Shown: in pieces, positions 8,446-16,320 of the stretch
Position numbering within the stretch: the stretch's first letter is position 1
Layout of the letters: each line of letters begins with the position of its first letter
From: Actinomycetota bacterium
Lineage (GTDB): Bacteria > Actinomycetota > Thermoleophilia > Solirubrobacterales > 70-9
DNA: 50,836 nt
Reading direction: 5' to 3'
NCBI GenBank assembly: GCA_018268655.1
Contig: JAFDWC010000004.1
Coordinates: 1-50,836, forward strand
Notes under the pieces: model-generated
What the model was told of the DNA's origin: nothing
Database searches by the model: none
The model's input: only the letters and a program-made list of their open reading frames with translations
Position numbers and translations under genes: made by a program

Positions 8446-8935
8446 CCCCGGCGCCGCGCGCGAGGTCCGGCTCAGCGTCAACGGCGTCGAGCGCGCCGGC
8501 ACGGCCGAGCCGCGGCTGCTGCTCTCCGACTTCCTCCGCCACCGGCTCGGCCTCACCGGCACCCACGTCGGCTGCGAGCACGGCGTCTGCGGTGCCTGCA
8601 CGGTCCTGCTCGACGGCGAGCCGGTCCGCTCCTGCCTCGTCTTCGCGGTCCAGGCCGACGGGGCGGCGCTGCGGACGGTCGAGGGCCTGGCCGGCGAGGA
8701 CGGCGAGCTGAGCCCGGTCCAGCAGGCCTTTCACGAGGCGCACGGGATGCAGTGCGGCTTCTGCACGCCGGGCTTCCTGATCTCGCTGACGGCGCTGCTC
8801 GAGGAGCGGCCGCAGGCGAGCGAGGAGGAGCTGGTCGACGCGCTCAGCGGCAACCTCTGCCGCTGCACCGGCTACGCCAACATCCTCGCCGCCGCTCGGG
8901 CGGCCCGCGACCGCGCCGCGGAGGGGCGGGCTTGA
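8438..8935 (+). CDS. Molybdenum hydroxylase [2Fe-2S] subunit (CoxS type)
   Basis: 165 aa, normal length. Plant-type ferredoxin cluster ligands C46, C51, C54 and C66 and the C-terminal cluster C106, C109, C141, C143 (CGFCTPGF, CRCTGY) are all present, so both clusters should form. It shuttles electrons from the molybdopterin site of the large subunit to FAD in CoxM. Start ATG lies within the end of the preceding gene and its stop overlaps the TTG start of the large subunit, indicating tight coupling. Confidence 0.95.
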   Translation: MADPGAAREVRLSVNGVERAGTAEPRLLLSDFLRHRLGLTGTHVGCEHGVCGACTVLLDGEPVRSCLVFAVQADGAALRTVEGLAGEDGELSPVQQAFHEAHGMQCGFCTPGFLISLTALLEERPQASEEELVDALSGNLCRCTGYANILAAARAARDRAAEGRA

Positions 8936-11277
8936 GCACGATCGGGGTCAGCGTGCCGCGGGTCGAGGACGAGCGGCTGCTGCGCGGCGAGGGCCGCTTC
9001 CTCGACGACCTGCGGCTCGAGGGGGCGCTCGAGGTGGCCTTCCTGCGCAGCCCCCACGCGCACGCGAAGATCGGCGCGATCGACGCCGCCGCGGCGCTGG
9101 CGCTGCCCGGGGTGGTGGCGGTGATCGACGGCCGCGAGACCGCGGCCGCGCTCGAGCCGATGGTCTTCGACATCGCCAAGATCGTCCCCGAGACGGTGCG
9201 CGAGGCGACCGCGCCGCAGGTCCGGGTCCACCCGATGCCGGCGCTGCCGGCCGAGCGGGTCACCTACGTCGGCCAGCCGGTGGTGATGGTCGTCGCCGAG
9301 AGCCGCTACCTGGCCGAGGACGCGGTCGATCTGGTCGCGGTCGAGTTCGAGCCGCTGCCCGCCGTGGTCGACGCCGAGCGCGCGCTGGAGCCGGGGGCGC
9401 CCCTGGTCGAACCGGACTGGGAGGACAACGAGGCGATCTCCTTCAGCTTCGAGCGCGGCGACGTCGACGCCGCCTTCGCCGCGGCGGCGGTGGTGGTCGA
9501 GGAGAGCTTCCGCAGCCACCGCCAGCACCCCTCGCCGATCGAGACCCGCGGCGTCGCCGCCGGCGTCGATCCCCAGGACGGCAGCCTCGCGGTCTGGTCC
9601 TCGACCCAGACCCCGCACCTGCTGCAGGACTTCCTCGCCCGCTGGCTGCACCGCGACCCGGAACGGATCCGGGTCCGCGCCCCCGACGTCGGCGGCGCCT
9701 TCGGGGTCAAGCACTCCTGCTACCCGGAGGACCTGCTGATCCCGTTCGCGGCGCTGCGGCTGGGGCGGGCGGTGAAGTGGGCCGAGGACCGCGCCGAGCA
9801 CCTCGCCGCCGCCACCCAGGGCCGCGACCAGCTCCACCGGATCGCCATCGCAGCCGACTCCGAGGGCCGGATCCTCGCCGTCCGCGACAGCGCCGTGATG
9901 AACGCCGGCGCCTTCAACCTGCTCGGCCTCGTCGTCCCCTACAACACCTTCACCCACCTGCTCGGGCCCTACGACGTCGGCGCTCTCGGCTTCGAGATGC
10001 GGGTCGCCGTCACCAACACGGTCCCGACCGCGCCCTACCGCGGGGCGGGCCGGCCGGAGGCGGTGTTCGCGATCGAGCGGGCGATCGACCGCCTCGCCCG
10101 GCAGCTCGGCGCCGACCCGGCGGACGTCCGCGCCCGCAACCTGATCGGCCCCGAGCAGATGCCGTACGAGACCGGGATCGTCTACCGCGACGGCAGCGAC
10201 CAGGTCTACGACTCCGGCGATTACCCGGAGCTGCTGCGCCGCGCCTGCGAGCTGGTCCAGCGCGAGCGCTTCGAGGCGACCGCCTCGGAGCGGCGGCGGA
10301 TCGGGGTCGGCTACGCGATCTACACCGAGGGCACCGGGGTCGGGCCGTTCGAGACGGCGCGGGTGCGGATCGAGCCCAGCGGCACGGTCAAGGTCTTCAC
10401 CGGCGCCAGCTCCCAGGGCCAGGGCCACAGGACGACGCTGGCCCAGGTCGCGGCCGAGGCGCTCGGGGTCGCGGTCGGCGACGTCGAGGTGGTCGGCGGC
10501 GACTCGGCGGCGGTCCCCAGCGGCTTCGGCACCCTCGCCTCGCGGACCCTGGTCGTCGCCGGCAACGCGGTCTCCGAGGCGGCCGCCGCGGTGCGGGCGC
10601 AGGCGCTCGAGGTGGCGGCCGGGATGCTCGCCGCCGCCGCCTACGAGCTCGAGGTCGAGGACGGGGTGATCTCGGTCCGCGGCCGCCCTGACGCGACCCT
10701 CCCGCTCGGCGCCGTCGCCGGCTTCCTCACCCCCTTCAACCCGGCCCGGCCCCGCGGCGCCCCGCCCGAGCTGGCGGCCGAATCCGTCTACCGGCCCGGG
10801 CCGGTGACCTGGGCGGCGGGCGTTCACGTCGCGGTCGTCGCCGTCGACCTGCCGACCGGGGTGGTCGAGGTCCTCCGCTTCGTCATCGCCCACGACTGCG
10901 GCCGCGTCGTCAACCCGGCGATCGCCGACGGCCAGATCGTCGGCGGCGTCATGCAGGGCATCGGCGGCGCCCTCCACGAGGAGATCGTCTACGACGAGAG
11001 CGGCCAGCTCCGCAGCGGCAACTTCATGGACTACATGCTGCCCACCGCCGGCGAGGCCCCCGAGTTCGAGCTGGTCCACCTCGACACCCCCTCGCCGCTC
11101 AACCCGCTCGGCGTCAAGGGGCTGGGGGAGGGCGGCGCGATCGGCCCGCCGGCGGCGATCGCCGGAGCCGTCGAAGACGCCCTCGCCGACCTCGGCGTCG
11201 TCGTCCACAGAGGCCCCCTCGGCCCGTCGCGGGTCCGCGACCTGATCGCGAGCGCGGCCTCGGCCGCGTCCCCCTAG
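8932..11277 (+). CDS. Molybdenum hydroxylase large subunit, form II (CoxL/XDH family)
   Basis: 781 aa from a TTG start in TTGA overlap with the Fe-S gene, preceded by GGAGGGGCGGG. The molybdopterin domains are complete; catalytic Glu is E733 in GLGEGG. The active-site loop reads PYRGAGR (368-374), the form II signature, not the AYRCSFR of genuine aerobic CO dehydrogenase, so hydroxylation of an N-heteroaromatic or related substrate is more likely than CO oxidation. No maturation genes (coxD/E/F, mobA-like) are in the window apart from the CoxG-like gene at 11410. Confidence 0.92.
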   Translation: MSTIGVSVPRVEDERLLRGEGRFLDDLRLEGALEVAFLRSPHAHAKIGAIDAAAALALPGVVAVIDGRETAAALEPMVFDIAKIVPETVREATAPQVRVHPMPALPAERVTYVGQPVVMVVAESRYLAEDAVDLVAVEFEPLPAVVDAERALEPGAPLVEPDWEDNEAISFSFERGDVDAAFAAAAVVVEESFRSHRQHPSPIETRGVAAGVDPQDGSLAVWSSTQTPHLLQDFLARWLHRDPERIRVRAPDVGGAFGVKHSCYPEDLLIPFAALRLGRAVKWAEDRAEHLAAATQGRDQLHRIAIAADSEGRILAVRDSAVMNAGAFNLLGLVVPYNTFTHLLGPYDVGALGFEMRVAVTNTVPTAPYRGAGRPEAVFAIERAIDRLARQLGADPADVRARNLIGPEQMPYETGIVYRDGSDQVYDSGDYPELLRRACELVQRERFEATASERRRIGVGYAIYTEGTGVGPFETARVRIEPSGTVKVFTGASSQGQGHRTTLAQVAAEALGVAVGDVEVVGGDSAAVPSGFGTLASRTLVVAGNAVSEAAAAVRAQALEVAAGMLAAAAYELEVEDGVISVRGRPDATLPLGAVAGFLTPFNPARPRGAPPELAAESVYRPGPVTWAAGVHVAVVAVDLPTGVVEVLRFVIAHDCGRVVNPAIADGQIVGGVMQGIGGALHEEIVYDESGQLRSGNFMDYMLPTAGEAPEFELVHLDTPSPLNPLGVKGLGEGGAIGPPAAIAGAVEDALADLGVVVHRGPLGPSRVRDLIASAASAASP

Positions 11278-11292
11278 ATCGGGCCCAGCCAT

Positions 11293-11385
11293 CGCGCTGC
11301 AACGTTTTCGGTCGCCATAGCGACACCAAGGACTGCAGCGCGTGGGACTTTTGGGTTGCCATGGCCCCCCAAAGGTCCAACGCGC
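11293..11385. terminator. Two tandem overlapping palindromes between convergent genes
   Basis: First hairpin: CGCGCTGCA (11293-11301) with TGCAGCGCG (11334-11342), plus inner GTCGC/GCGAC. Second: 18-nt arms 11338-11355 and 11368-11385, 16 of 18 paired, loop 11356-11367. The right arm of the first overlaps the left arm of the second, so they exclude each other. The two units also align as a degenerate tandem repeat (shared GGT.GCCAT.GC core). Lies between the convergent large-subunit gene and CoxG-like gene, so bidirectional termination is likely. Confidence 0.6.
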
Positions 11386-11409
11386 GTGCTCCGAGCCGCG
11401 CCGGGTGAC

Positions 11410-12096
11410 TCAGGCGCGGCGGCGGAGGAGGACGAGGACCGCGGCGAGGGCGGCGATGACCGCCGCGGCCGCGGCGAGGCGGGGGGCGAGGACCTGGCCG
11501 GCGATGCTGCCGAGATCGGCGGGCTCGGGCTCAGGCTCGTGGCGGTCGGGGGCCGCTGCGGCCGGCTCGCCGGCGCCTGCAACGGCTGCGGCCGGCCCGC
11601 TGGCGCCGGCGGGGGCCTCGGCGTTGATCGCCCCGTTCGCCGGCGCCTCCGCCTCCGTCGCCAGGTCCGCTTCCAGCCGCTCGGCGAACTGGCGCAGGAG
11701 TCGGTCGGCGACCTCGGTCATGACGCCGCCGCCGAACTGGGCCACCTTGCCGGTGACGGCGAGGTCGGTCTTGAGGTCGACGGTGGTGTGGTCGCCGTTG
11801 CCGCTCATCACCGCGGTAACCGTCGCCTCGACGGTGCCGGGGCCGCGGGCTTCGCGGCCGCGCGCCCGCAGCACCGCGGTCCGCGTCGCCTCGTCGAGGG
11901 ACTCGATCGCGATCTCGGTCCGGTAGGAGACGGTGACCGGGCCGACCTTGACCCGCATCGTCGCCTCGAGCCCGTCATCGTTGACAGACTCGACTCGGAC
12001 GCCGGGCATGCAGGGGGCGACGCGCTCGAGGTCGGTGAGGAGCGGCCAGGCATCCTCGACAGGCTTGGCGAGTTCGAAGCCCGTTGCGATATCCAT
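11410..12096 (-). CDS. CoxG-like SRPBCC protein with C-terminal membrane anchor
   Basis: 228 aa. Residues 1-145 match the CoxG/SRPBCC fold (MDIATGFELAKPVEDAW, then LTDLERVAPCMPG); then an Ala/Pro/Glu linker and a C-terminal hydrophobic helix ending LVLLRRRA. In carboxydotrophs CoxG recruits CO dehydrogenase to the membrane, so this may anchor the hydroxylase at 7645-11277. A longer frame runs to 12423, but ATG 12096 gives the family N-terminus and sits 7 nt after a TATACT -10, so the mRNA is probably leaderless. Transcribed towards the large-subunit gene, from its own promoter. Confidence 0.88.
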   Translation of the reverse strand: MDIATGFELAKPVEDAWPLLTDLERVAPCMPGVRVESVNDDGLEATMRVKVGPVTVSYRTEIAIESLDEATRTAVLRARGREARGPGTVEATVTAVMSGNGDHTTVDLKTDLAVTGKVAQFGGGVMTEVADRLLRQFAERLEADLATEAEAPANGAINAEAPAGASGPAAAVAGAGEPAAAAPDRHEPEPEPADLGSIAGQVLAPRLAAAAAVIAALAAVLVLLRRRA

Positions 12097-12120
12097 TGGC
12101 GACAGTATACACTCCATAGG
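12097..12120. promoter_or_regulatory. Compact divergent promoter with overlapping -10 boxes
   Basis: Only 24 bp separate two start codons. On the minus strand TATACT (12104-12109) is 7 nt from ATG 12096; on the plus strand TACACT (12108-12113) is 7 nt from GTG 12121, with TTGCGA 18 bp upstream (12084-12089). The two boxes overlap at GTATAC, so the polymerases must exclude each other. The decamer TGTATACTGT (12102-12111, minus) matches sites at 495 and 15292. Confidence 0.6.
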
Positions 12121-12375
12121 GTGAGCAGAGGGAACGGCAGCGGACCGGCCGACGAGCCCCGGCTCGAGCTCGAGAGCGAGTTCGCGGCGGTCGCGGTCGA
12201 GGTGGATCTGGCAGCCAACGGGCCGCGGCTGCGGATCGAAAACCGGCAGAACCGCAGGGTCGTCTACCTCGACCCGCTCGAGGTGGCGAGCCTGACCTGG
12301 CTCTCCCACGACCGGCTCGGACCCTTCCTGGACCCCAGCCAGACCGGCTGGAGCAGCAACGAAGAAGGAGCGTGA
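12121..12375 (+). CDS. Small conserved-looking protein upstream of Rieske dioxygenase
   Basis: 84 aa from GTG. Contains LRIENRQNRRVVYLDPLEVASLTWL and ends close to the Rieske alpha start, 4 nt away, with the alpha ribosome site inside its last codons. No signal peptide, membrane helix or Cys. I do not recognise a characterised family; small proteins of this size are found before ring-hydroxylating dioxygenases in actinobacteria, so an accessory role is a guess. Codon periodicity and tight operon fit support it being real. Confidence 0.7.
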   Translation: MSRGNGSGPADEPRLELESEFAAVAVEVDLAANGPRLRIENRQNRRVVYLDPLEVASLTWLSHDRLGPFLDPSQTGWSSNEEGA

Positions 12376-12379
12376 CCGT

Positions 12380-13588
12380 ATGACCACGACCACGGGATCG
12401 CCGTCCCCGGCGGACCTGATCACCGACGACTGGCGGCTGCACGGCAGCGTCTACACCTCGCCTGAGATCTTCGCCGCCGAGCAGAGGGCCCTCTTCCGCG
12501 GCCCCTGGCTCTATGTCGCCCACGAGAGCGAGCTGCGCGAGCCCGGTGACTACAAGACGACCTACGCCGGCACCCAGCCGGTGATCGTCGTCCGCGGCGC
12601 CGACGACGGCGAGGTCCGGGTCCTGCTCAACCGCTGCCGCCACCGAGGCGCCGCCGTCTGCCACGAAGAGCGCGGCAACGCCAACTACTTCCGCTGCCCC
12701 TACCACGGCTGGACCTACAAGAACTCGGGCGAGCTGCGGGGGATCACCTACGACGACGCCTACCCCGACCTCGACCGCGAGAGCCTCGGGCTGGTCGCCC
12801 TGCCCCGGGTCGAGAGCTTCGCCGGCTTCGTCTTCGCCAGCTTCGCGCCCGACGGCCCCTCGCTGGAGGAGTACCTCGGCAACGCCGGCCGCTACCTGCG
12901 GATCGTCTCCCAGCAGGGCCCGGATGGGATCCGGCTCTCGGCCGGCTCCCACAAGCTCACCTACCGCGGCAACTGGAAGCTCCAGGTCGAGAACACGATC
13001 GACAACTACCACTTCGGCTTCGTCCACCGCAGCTTCCTCGACGTCCTCGCCGACCGCATCGGCGAGGCGCCGCCGATCATGAAAAACGTGCTCCAGAACC
13101 CGGAGTGGCGGACGATCGACCTCGGCAACGGCCACTCGGTGCACGAGTTCGGCGACCCCGAGACCGGCAGCAACCAGGGTCAGCTCGGCGACCTCCCGTT
13201 CAACCTGATCATCTTCCCCAACCTCTGCTTCGTCGGCGCCCAGCTCCGCCACATCCTCCCCAAGGCGGCCGACGAGACCGAAGTCCGGCTCTACCCGATC
13301 CTGCACGAGGGCGAGTCCGACGCCGACAACGCGGCGATTCTGCGCGCCCACGAGGGCTTCTACGGCCCCGCCGGGATGGGCGGCGCCGACGACATCGAGG
13401 TCGCCTTCGACCGCGTCGGCGACGGCCTCAAGGCGGTCGAGGAGGACTGGCTGGTGATGAGCCGCGGCCTCCACCGCGAGCAGCCGGGCGAGAACGGCAC
13501 CGTGGTCGGCCGCGCCTCCGACGAGGTTCCGCAGCGCGCCTTCTATCGCCAGTGGAAGCGGCTGATGGCGGCCGGGGAGGCGGCATGA
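12380..13588 (+). CDS. Aromatic ring-hydroxylating dioxygenase, alpha subunit
   Basis: 402 aa. Rieske [2Fe-2S] ligands C86, H88, C106, H109 in CRHRG...CPYHGW; mononuclear iron ligands H211 and H216 in DNYHFGFVH, with the third carboxylate expected near the C-terminus. It inserts O2 into an aromatic or heteroaromatic ring as cis-diol, with the beta subunit at 13585. The stop overlaps the beta ATG by 4 nt. No ferredoxin or reductase gene is in the window, so electron donors must come from elsewhere. SD GAAGAAGGAG before ATG. Confidence 0.93.
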   Translation: MTTTTGSPSPADLITDDWRLHGSVYTSPEIFAAEQRALFRGPWLYVAHESELREPGDYKTTYAGTQPVIVVRGADDGEVRVLLNRCRHRGAAVCHEERGNANYFRCPYHGWTYKNSGELRGITYDDAYPDLDRESLGLVALPRVESFAGFVFASFAPDGPSLEEYLGNAGRYLRIVSQQGPDGIRLSAGSHKLTYRGNWKLQVENTIDNYHFGFVHRSFLDVLADRIGEAPPIMKNVLQNPEWRTIDLGNGHSVHEFGDPETGSNQGQLGDLPFNLIIFPNLCFVGAQLRHILPKAADETEVRLYPILHEGESDADNAAILRAHEGFYGPAGMGGADDIEVAFDRVGDGLKAVEEDWLVMSRGLHREQPGENGTVVGRASDEVPQRAFYRQWKRLMAAGEAA

Positions 13589-14043
13589 CCGCGGAGGAGA
13601 TCCTCTACCGCGAGGCGGCGCTGCTCGACGAGGGCCGCTTCGAGGAGTGGCTCGAGCTGTTCACCGACGACGCCGTCTACTGGGTCCCGCAGGGGGAGGG
13701 GGGAGACCCCGAGCACGAGGTCTCGATCGTCTACGACGACCGCCAGCGCATGCACGAGCGGGTGCTGCGGCTCGGCAGCGGCTTCGCCTACTCCCAGGAC
13801 CCGCCCTCGCGCACCTGCCACCTGGTCGGCAACGTGCTGGTCGAGCCCGGCGAGACGGAGGGCGAGCTGCGGGTCAGCTCGAAGCTGATCGTCGCCGAGG
13901 TCCGCCGCGACACCCAGAACCTCTTCGCCGGCACGGTCGAGCACGTCCTGGTCGCGGACGGCGAGGAGCTGCGGATCCGGCGCAAGGTCGTGCGCCTGGT
14001 CAGCAGCGACACCCCGCTTGGGAACGTCACCTTCCTGATCTGA
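13585..14043 (+). CDS. Aromatic ring-hydroxylating dioxygenase, beta subunit
   Basis: 152 aa, the usual beta-subunit size. SnoaL/NTF2-like fold with AALLDEGRFEEWLELFTDDAVYWVP at the N-terminus and RIRRKVVRLV near the end, typical of small subunits of benzoate/biphenyl/anthranilate-type dioxygenases, where it plays a structural role in the alpha3beta3 hexamer. ATG overlaps the alpha stop. Convergent with the next gene, with a shared hairpin over the stop codons. Confidence 0.93.
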   Translation: MTAEEILYREAALLDEGRFEEWLELFTDDAVYWVPQGEGGDPEHEVSIVYDDRQRMHERVLRLGSGFAYSQDPPSRTCHLVGNVLVEPGETEGELRVSSKLIVAEVRRDTQNLFAGTVEHVLVADGEELRIRRKVVRLVSSDTPLGNVTFLI

Positions 14044-14046
14044 GCG

Positions 14047-14066
14047 CTGAGCGCTCGGGCGCTCAG
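14047..14066. terminator. Bidirectional hairpin over convergent stop codons
   Basis: CTGAGCGC (14047-14054), 4-nt loop TCGG, GCGCTCAG (14059-14066): a perfect 8-bp stem. It spans the 19-bp gap between the beta-subunit stop and the stop of the minus-strand Rieske gene, whose stop codon lies in the right arm. No T-run on either side, as often in high-GC actinobacteria. Confidence 0.6.
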
Positions 14067-15265
14067 GCCGGCGCGGTAGCCGCGCCCGGCGCGGCGGCCC
14101 CGGCCGCCGCCCGGTAGCGCTCGAGCAGCCAGCGGTTCATCCCGATCACGACCTGCTCGCGGCCGGCGATCGGGCCGCGCGGCGCGAAGCCGGAGCGGAG
14201 GCCGCGCTGGACCCGCTCGAAGGCCCATTCGTCCTGGCCGACGAAGGTCCGCACCGCCTCCGTCTCTTCGCGGTGGCGGGCGACGAAGTCCGGCCGCGCC
14301 AGCGTCCGCGGCGGGTAGAGGCGGTGCCGCTTGACCCGCATCGAGGTCGGCCCGAGCGGGAAGTAGCCGAGTGAGATCACGCTGTCGGGCATCATCACGA
14401 GGAGGACGCCGGGGGCGATCGTCACCGTCTGGGTGACCCGCCGCTGCTCCTCGCTCAGCCCCGGGATCGGGTCGAAGATCGCCCGGCCGAGGTGGTTGAG
14501 GGTGACGTCGAGGTCGCGGTTGTGGAGCTCGTAGTGGAAGACGCCGTGCTCGGGCTCCATCACTCCGAAGGCGATCGAGTTGCAGTCGGTGTGCTGCATC
14601 AGCGGGGTCTCGCCGTGGAGCTTGTCGCAGTGGTAGCACTCGTTCTGCCCGTCGGCGTAGACCTTCCAGTTCCACTCGTGCTCGAATTCGAAGAGGTAGT
14701 CGGGGTCGACCGTGAACTCGCCCCGCAGCTCGGCCAGTTCGTAGGGGGCGACCAGCTCCGCCAGCGGCGCCAGCCGCGGCGCCAGCGGCTCGGCCGCGGG
14801 ATCGAAGTTGACGAAGAGGAAGCCGTTCCAGGCCTCGGTCCGCAGCCGCGGCAGCGCGATCCCGAGGCGGGTCATCTCGATCGCCTGCGGAGCGCCGATC
14901 AGGCGCCCGCCGCGGTCGTAGGCCCAGGAGTGGTACGGACAGACGAGGGCGCGGTCGCAGTGCCCGCGTCCCGACGCGACCAGCATCCCGCGGTGGCGGC
15001 AGACCGCCGACATCGCCGCGACCTCGCCGTCGTCGTCGCGGATCACCAGCAGTGGCTCGCCGGCGACCTCGATCGAGAAGTAGTCGCCCGGCTCGGGGAT
15101 CTCCTCGAGCCGCCCGACCAGCAGCCACTCGCGCCGCCAGATCGCCTCCAGCTCGAACTCGTGGAAGGCGGCGGAGGTGTAGGCCCAGGGCGGCAGGAAG
15201 AGCGGTCGCTCGGGGTCGCTGATCGACGCCTCCAGCTCCTCCAGCGGCAGTGGGCCTGCGGTCAT
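14063..15265 (-). CDS. Rieske [2Fe-2S] oxygenase alpha-type protein, orphan
   Basis: 400 aa. Rieske ligands C89, H91, C109, H112 (CRHRG, CPYHSW) and iron ligands H212 and H217 in ECYHCDKLH. No beta subunit follows, so it is probably an alpha-only oxygenase or demethylase-type enzyme. The frame is open further upstream, but ATG 15265 has a strong GAGGAGGAGGA ribosome site, so the longer MRATRRRTE start is rejected. Divergent from the NMT1-like gene. Substrate unknown; hydroxylation or O/N-dealkylation are both possible. Confidence 0.9.
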   Translation of the reverse strand: MTAGPLPLEELEASISDPERPLFLPPWAYTSAAFHEFELEAIWRREWLLVGRLEEIPEPGDYFSIEVAGEPLLVIRDDDGEVAAMSAVCRHRGMLVASGRGHCDRALVCPYHSWAYDRGGRLIGAPQAIEMTRLGIALPRLRTEAWNGFLFVNFDPAAEPLAPRLAPLAELVAPYELAELRGEFTVDPDYLFEFEHEWNWKVYADGQNECYHCDKLHGETPLMQHTDCNSIAFGVMEPEHGVFHYELHNRDLDVTLNHLGRAIFDPIPGLSEEQRRVTQTVTIAPGVLLVMMPDSVISLGYFPLGPTSMRVKRHRLYPPRTLARPDFVARHREETEAVRTFVGQDEWAFERVQRGLRSGFAPRGPIAGREQVVIGMNRWLLERYRAAAGAAAPGAATAPA

Positions 15266-15291
15266 CTCGGTCCTCCTCCTCGTCGCTCGCA

Positions 15292-15307
15292 TGTAAACTG
15301 TATCCCA
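15292..15307. promoter_or_regulatory. Putative operator TGTAAACTGTATCCCA in divergent promoter
   Basis: Lies between the divergent Rieske (15265, minus) and NMT1-like (15360, plus) genes. Thirteen of 16 positions match or fit the site at 495-510 (TGTAARCTGTATNC), and the decamer TGTANNCTGT is shared with 12102-12111. TAAACT (15294-15299, plus) and TACAGT (minus strand) are possible -10 boxes overlapping it. Confidence 0.5.
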
Positions 15308-15359
15308 AAATGGCGACCCCTCCGACGGACAACGAGCTGACAGAGAGGACGATCTGCGG

Positions 15360-16298
15360 ATGAGCGGAGCGAGCCTGCGCATGGTCGTCCCCGACCTGAT
15401 CTCCAACTCCTACTTCCCGGCGCTCGCCGCGGTCGAGCTCGGCTGTCTGCGCGAGGAGGGGATCGAGGCCGAGGTCGAGCTGCTGTTCCCGGTAGATGCC
15501 GCCTACCAGGCGCTGGCCGCCGGCGAGGTCGACGTCGTCGCCGGCTCCGCCCACTCCGCCCTCGCCGCCTTCCCGGAGTGGCGCGGGGTGAAGCTGCTGG
15601 CGGCGCAGGGGCAGGGGATGTACTGGTTCCTGGTGATGCGGGCCGACCTCGAGGCCGAGCGCGGCGAGCTGGCGGCGCTGCGGGGGTGCCGGATCGGCGC
15701 CGCCCCCTGGGTCGACCTCGGCCTCCAGCAGCTGCTGCTCGACGCCGGCATCGACCCGGAGCAGGAGGGGATCGAGATCGCGCCGGTGCCCGGTGCGGTC
15801 GGGGCCGGGACCAACTTCGGGCTGACCGCGGCACAGGCGCTCGCCGACGGCAAGGTCGACGGCTTCTGGGCCAACGGGATGGCGGCCGAGCTGGCGCTGC
15901 GCTCCGGGGCGGGGCGGCTGCTGCTCGACGTCCGCCGCGGCGACGGCCCGGCCGGCTGCTTCGACTACACCTTCGCCTCGCTGGCGGCGCGCGAGGACGC
16001 GCTCGCCGCCGAGCCCGAGCGCTTCGCCGCGGTGGTGCGGGCGCTGCGGCGGGCGCAGGCGCTGCTGGCCGAGGACCCCGAGCGGGCGACCGCGGTCGTC
16101 GAGGGGATCTTCCCGCCGCAGTGCGCGGAGCTGATCGCCGAGCTGGTCCGCCGCGACGTGCCGCTATACGAGGCGGCGATTGGCGAGGCGGCGGTCGCGG
16201 GGATGAACCGGTTCGCCCGCGAGCGCGGACTGCTCGACGGCGACCCCGCCTACGAGCAGGTGGTGGCAACCGAGCTGGCGCCGCTCTGGAACGAGTGA
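15360..16298 (+). CDS. NMT1/SsuA-like periplasmic-binding-fold protein without signal peptide
   Basis: 312 aa. ABC nitrate/sulfonate/taurine-receptor-like fold: SLRMVVPDLISNSYFPALAAVELG, then VDAAYQALAAGEVDVVAGSAHSA and WANGMAAELALRS. It starts directly with the first beta strand; I see no signal peptide or lipobox, and no upstream extension with one. No permease or ATPase adjoins it. It may therefore be a cytoplasmic ligand-binding protein or a THI5-like enzyme rather than a transporter receptor. SD GAGAGG 11 nt before ATG. First gene of a unit with cupin, amidase and DUF2848. Confidence 0.85.
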   Translation: MSGASLRMVVPDLISNSYFPALAAVELGCLREEGIEAEVELLFPVDAAYQALAAGEVDVVAGSAHSALAAFPEWRGVKLLAAQGQGMYWFLVMRADLEAERGELAALRGCRIGAAPWVDLGLQQLLLDAGIDPEQEGIEIAPVPGAVGAGTNFGLTAAQALADGKVDGFWANGMAAELALRSGAGRLLLDVRRGDGPAGCFDYTFASLAAREDALAAEPERFAAVVRALRRAQALLAEDPERATAVVEGIFPPQCAELIAELVRRDVPLYEAAIGEAAVAGMNRFARERGLLDGDPAYEQVVATELAPLWNE

Positions 16299-16320
16299 AA
16301 ACCGAGGGGGAGGAGGAGAG

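Noticed and set aside
5215-8601. Long minus-strand ORF opposite amidase, SDR and CoxM
   Set aside because: Antisense shadow: low-complexity composition, no motif, and complete overlap with three well-supported plus-strand genes.
8932-11277. Naming the large subunit as aerobic CO dehydrogenase
   Set aside because: The active-site loop is PYRGAGR, not AYRCSFR; this is form II.
8872-11292. Long minus-strand ORF opposite the molybdenum hydroxylase large subunit
   Set aside because: Same shadow pattern, Asp/Gly/Arg-rich; the plus strand has intact molybdopterin motifs.
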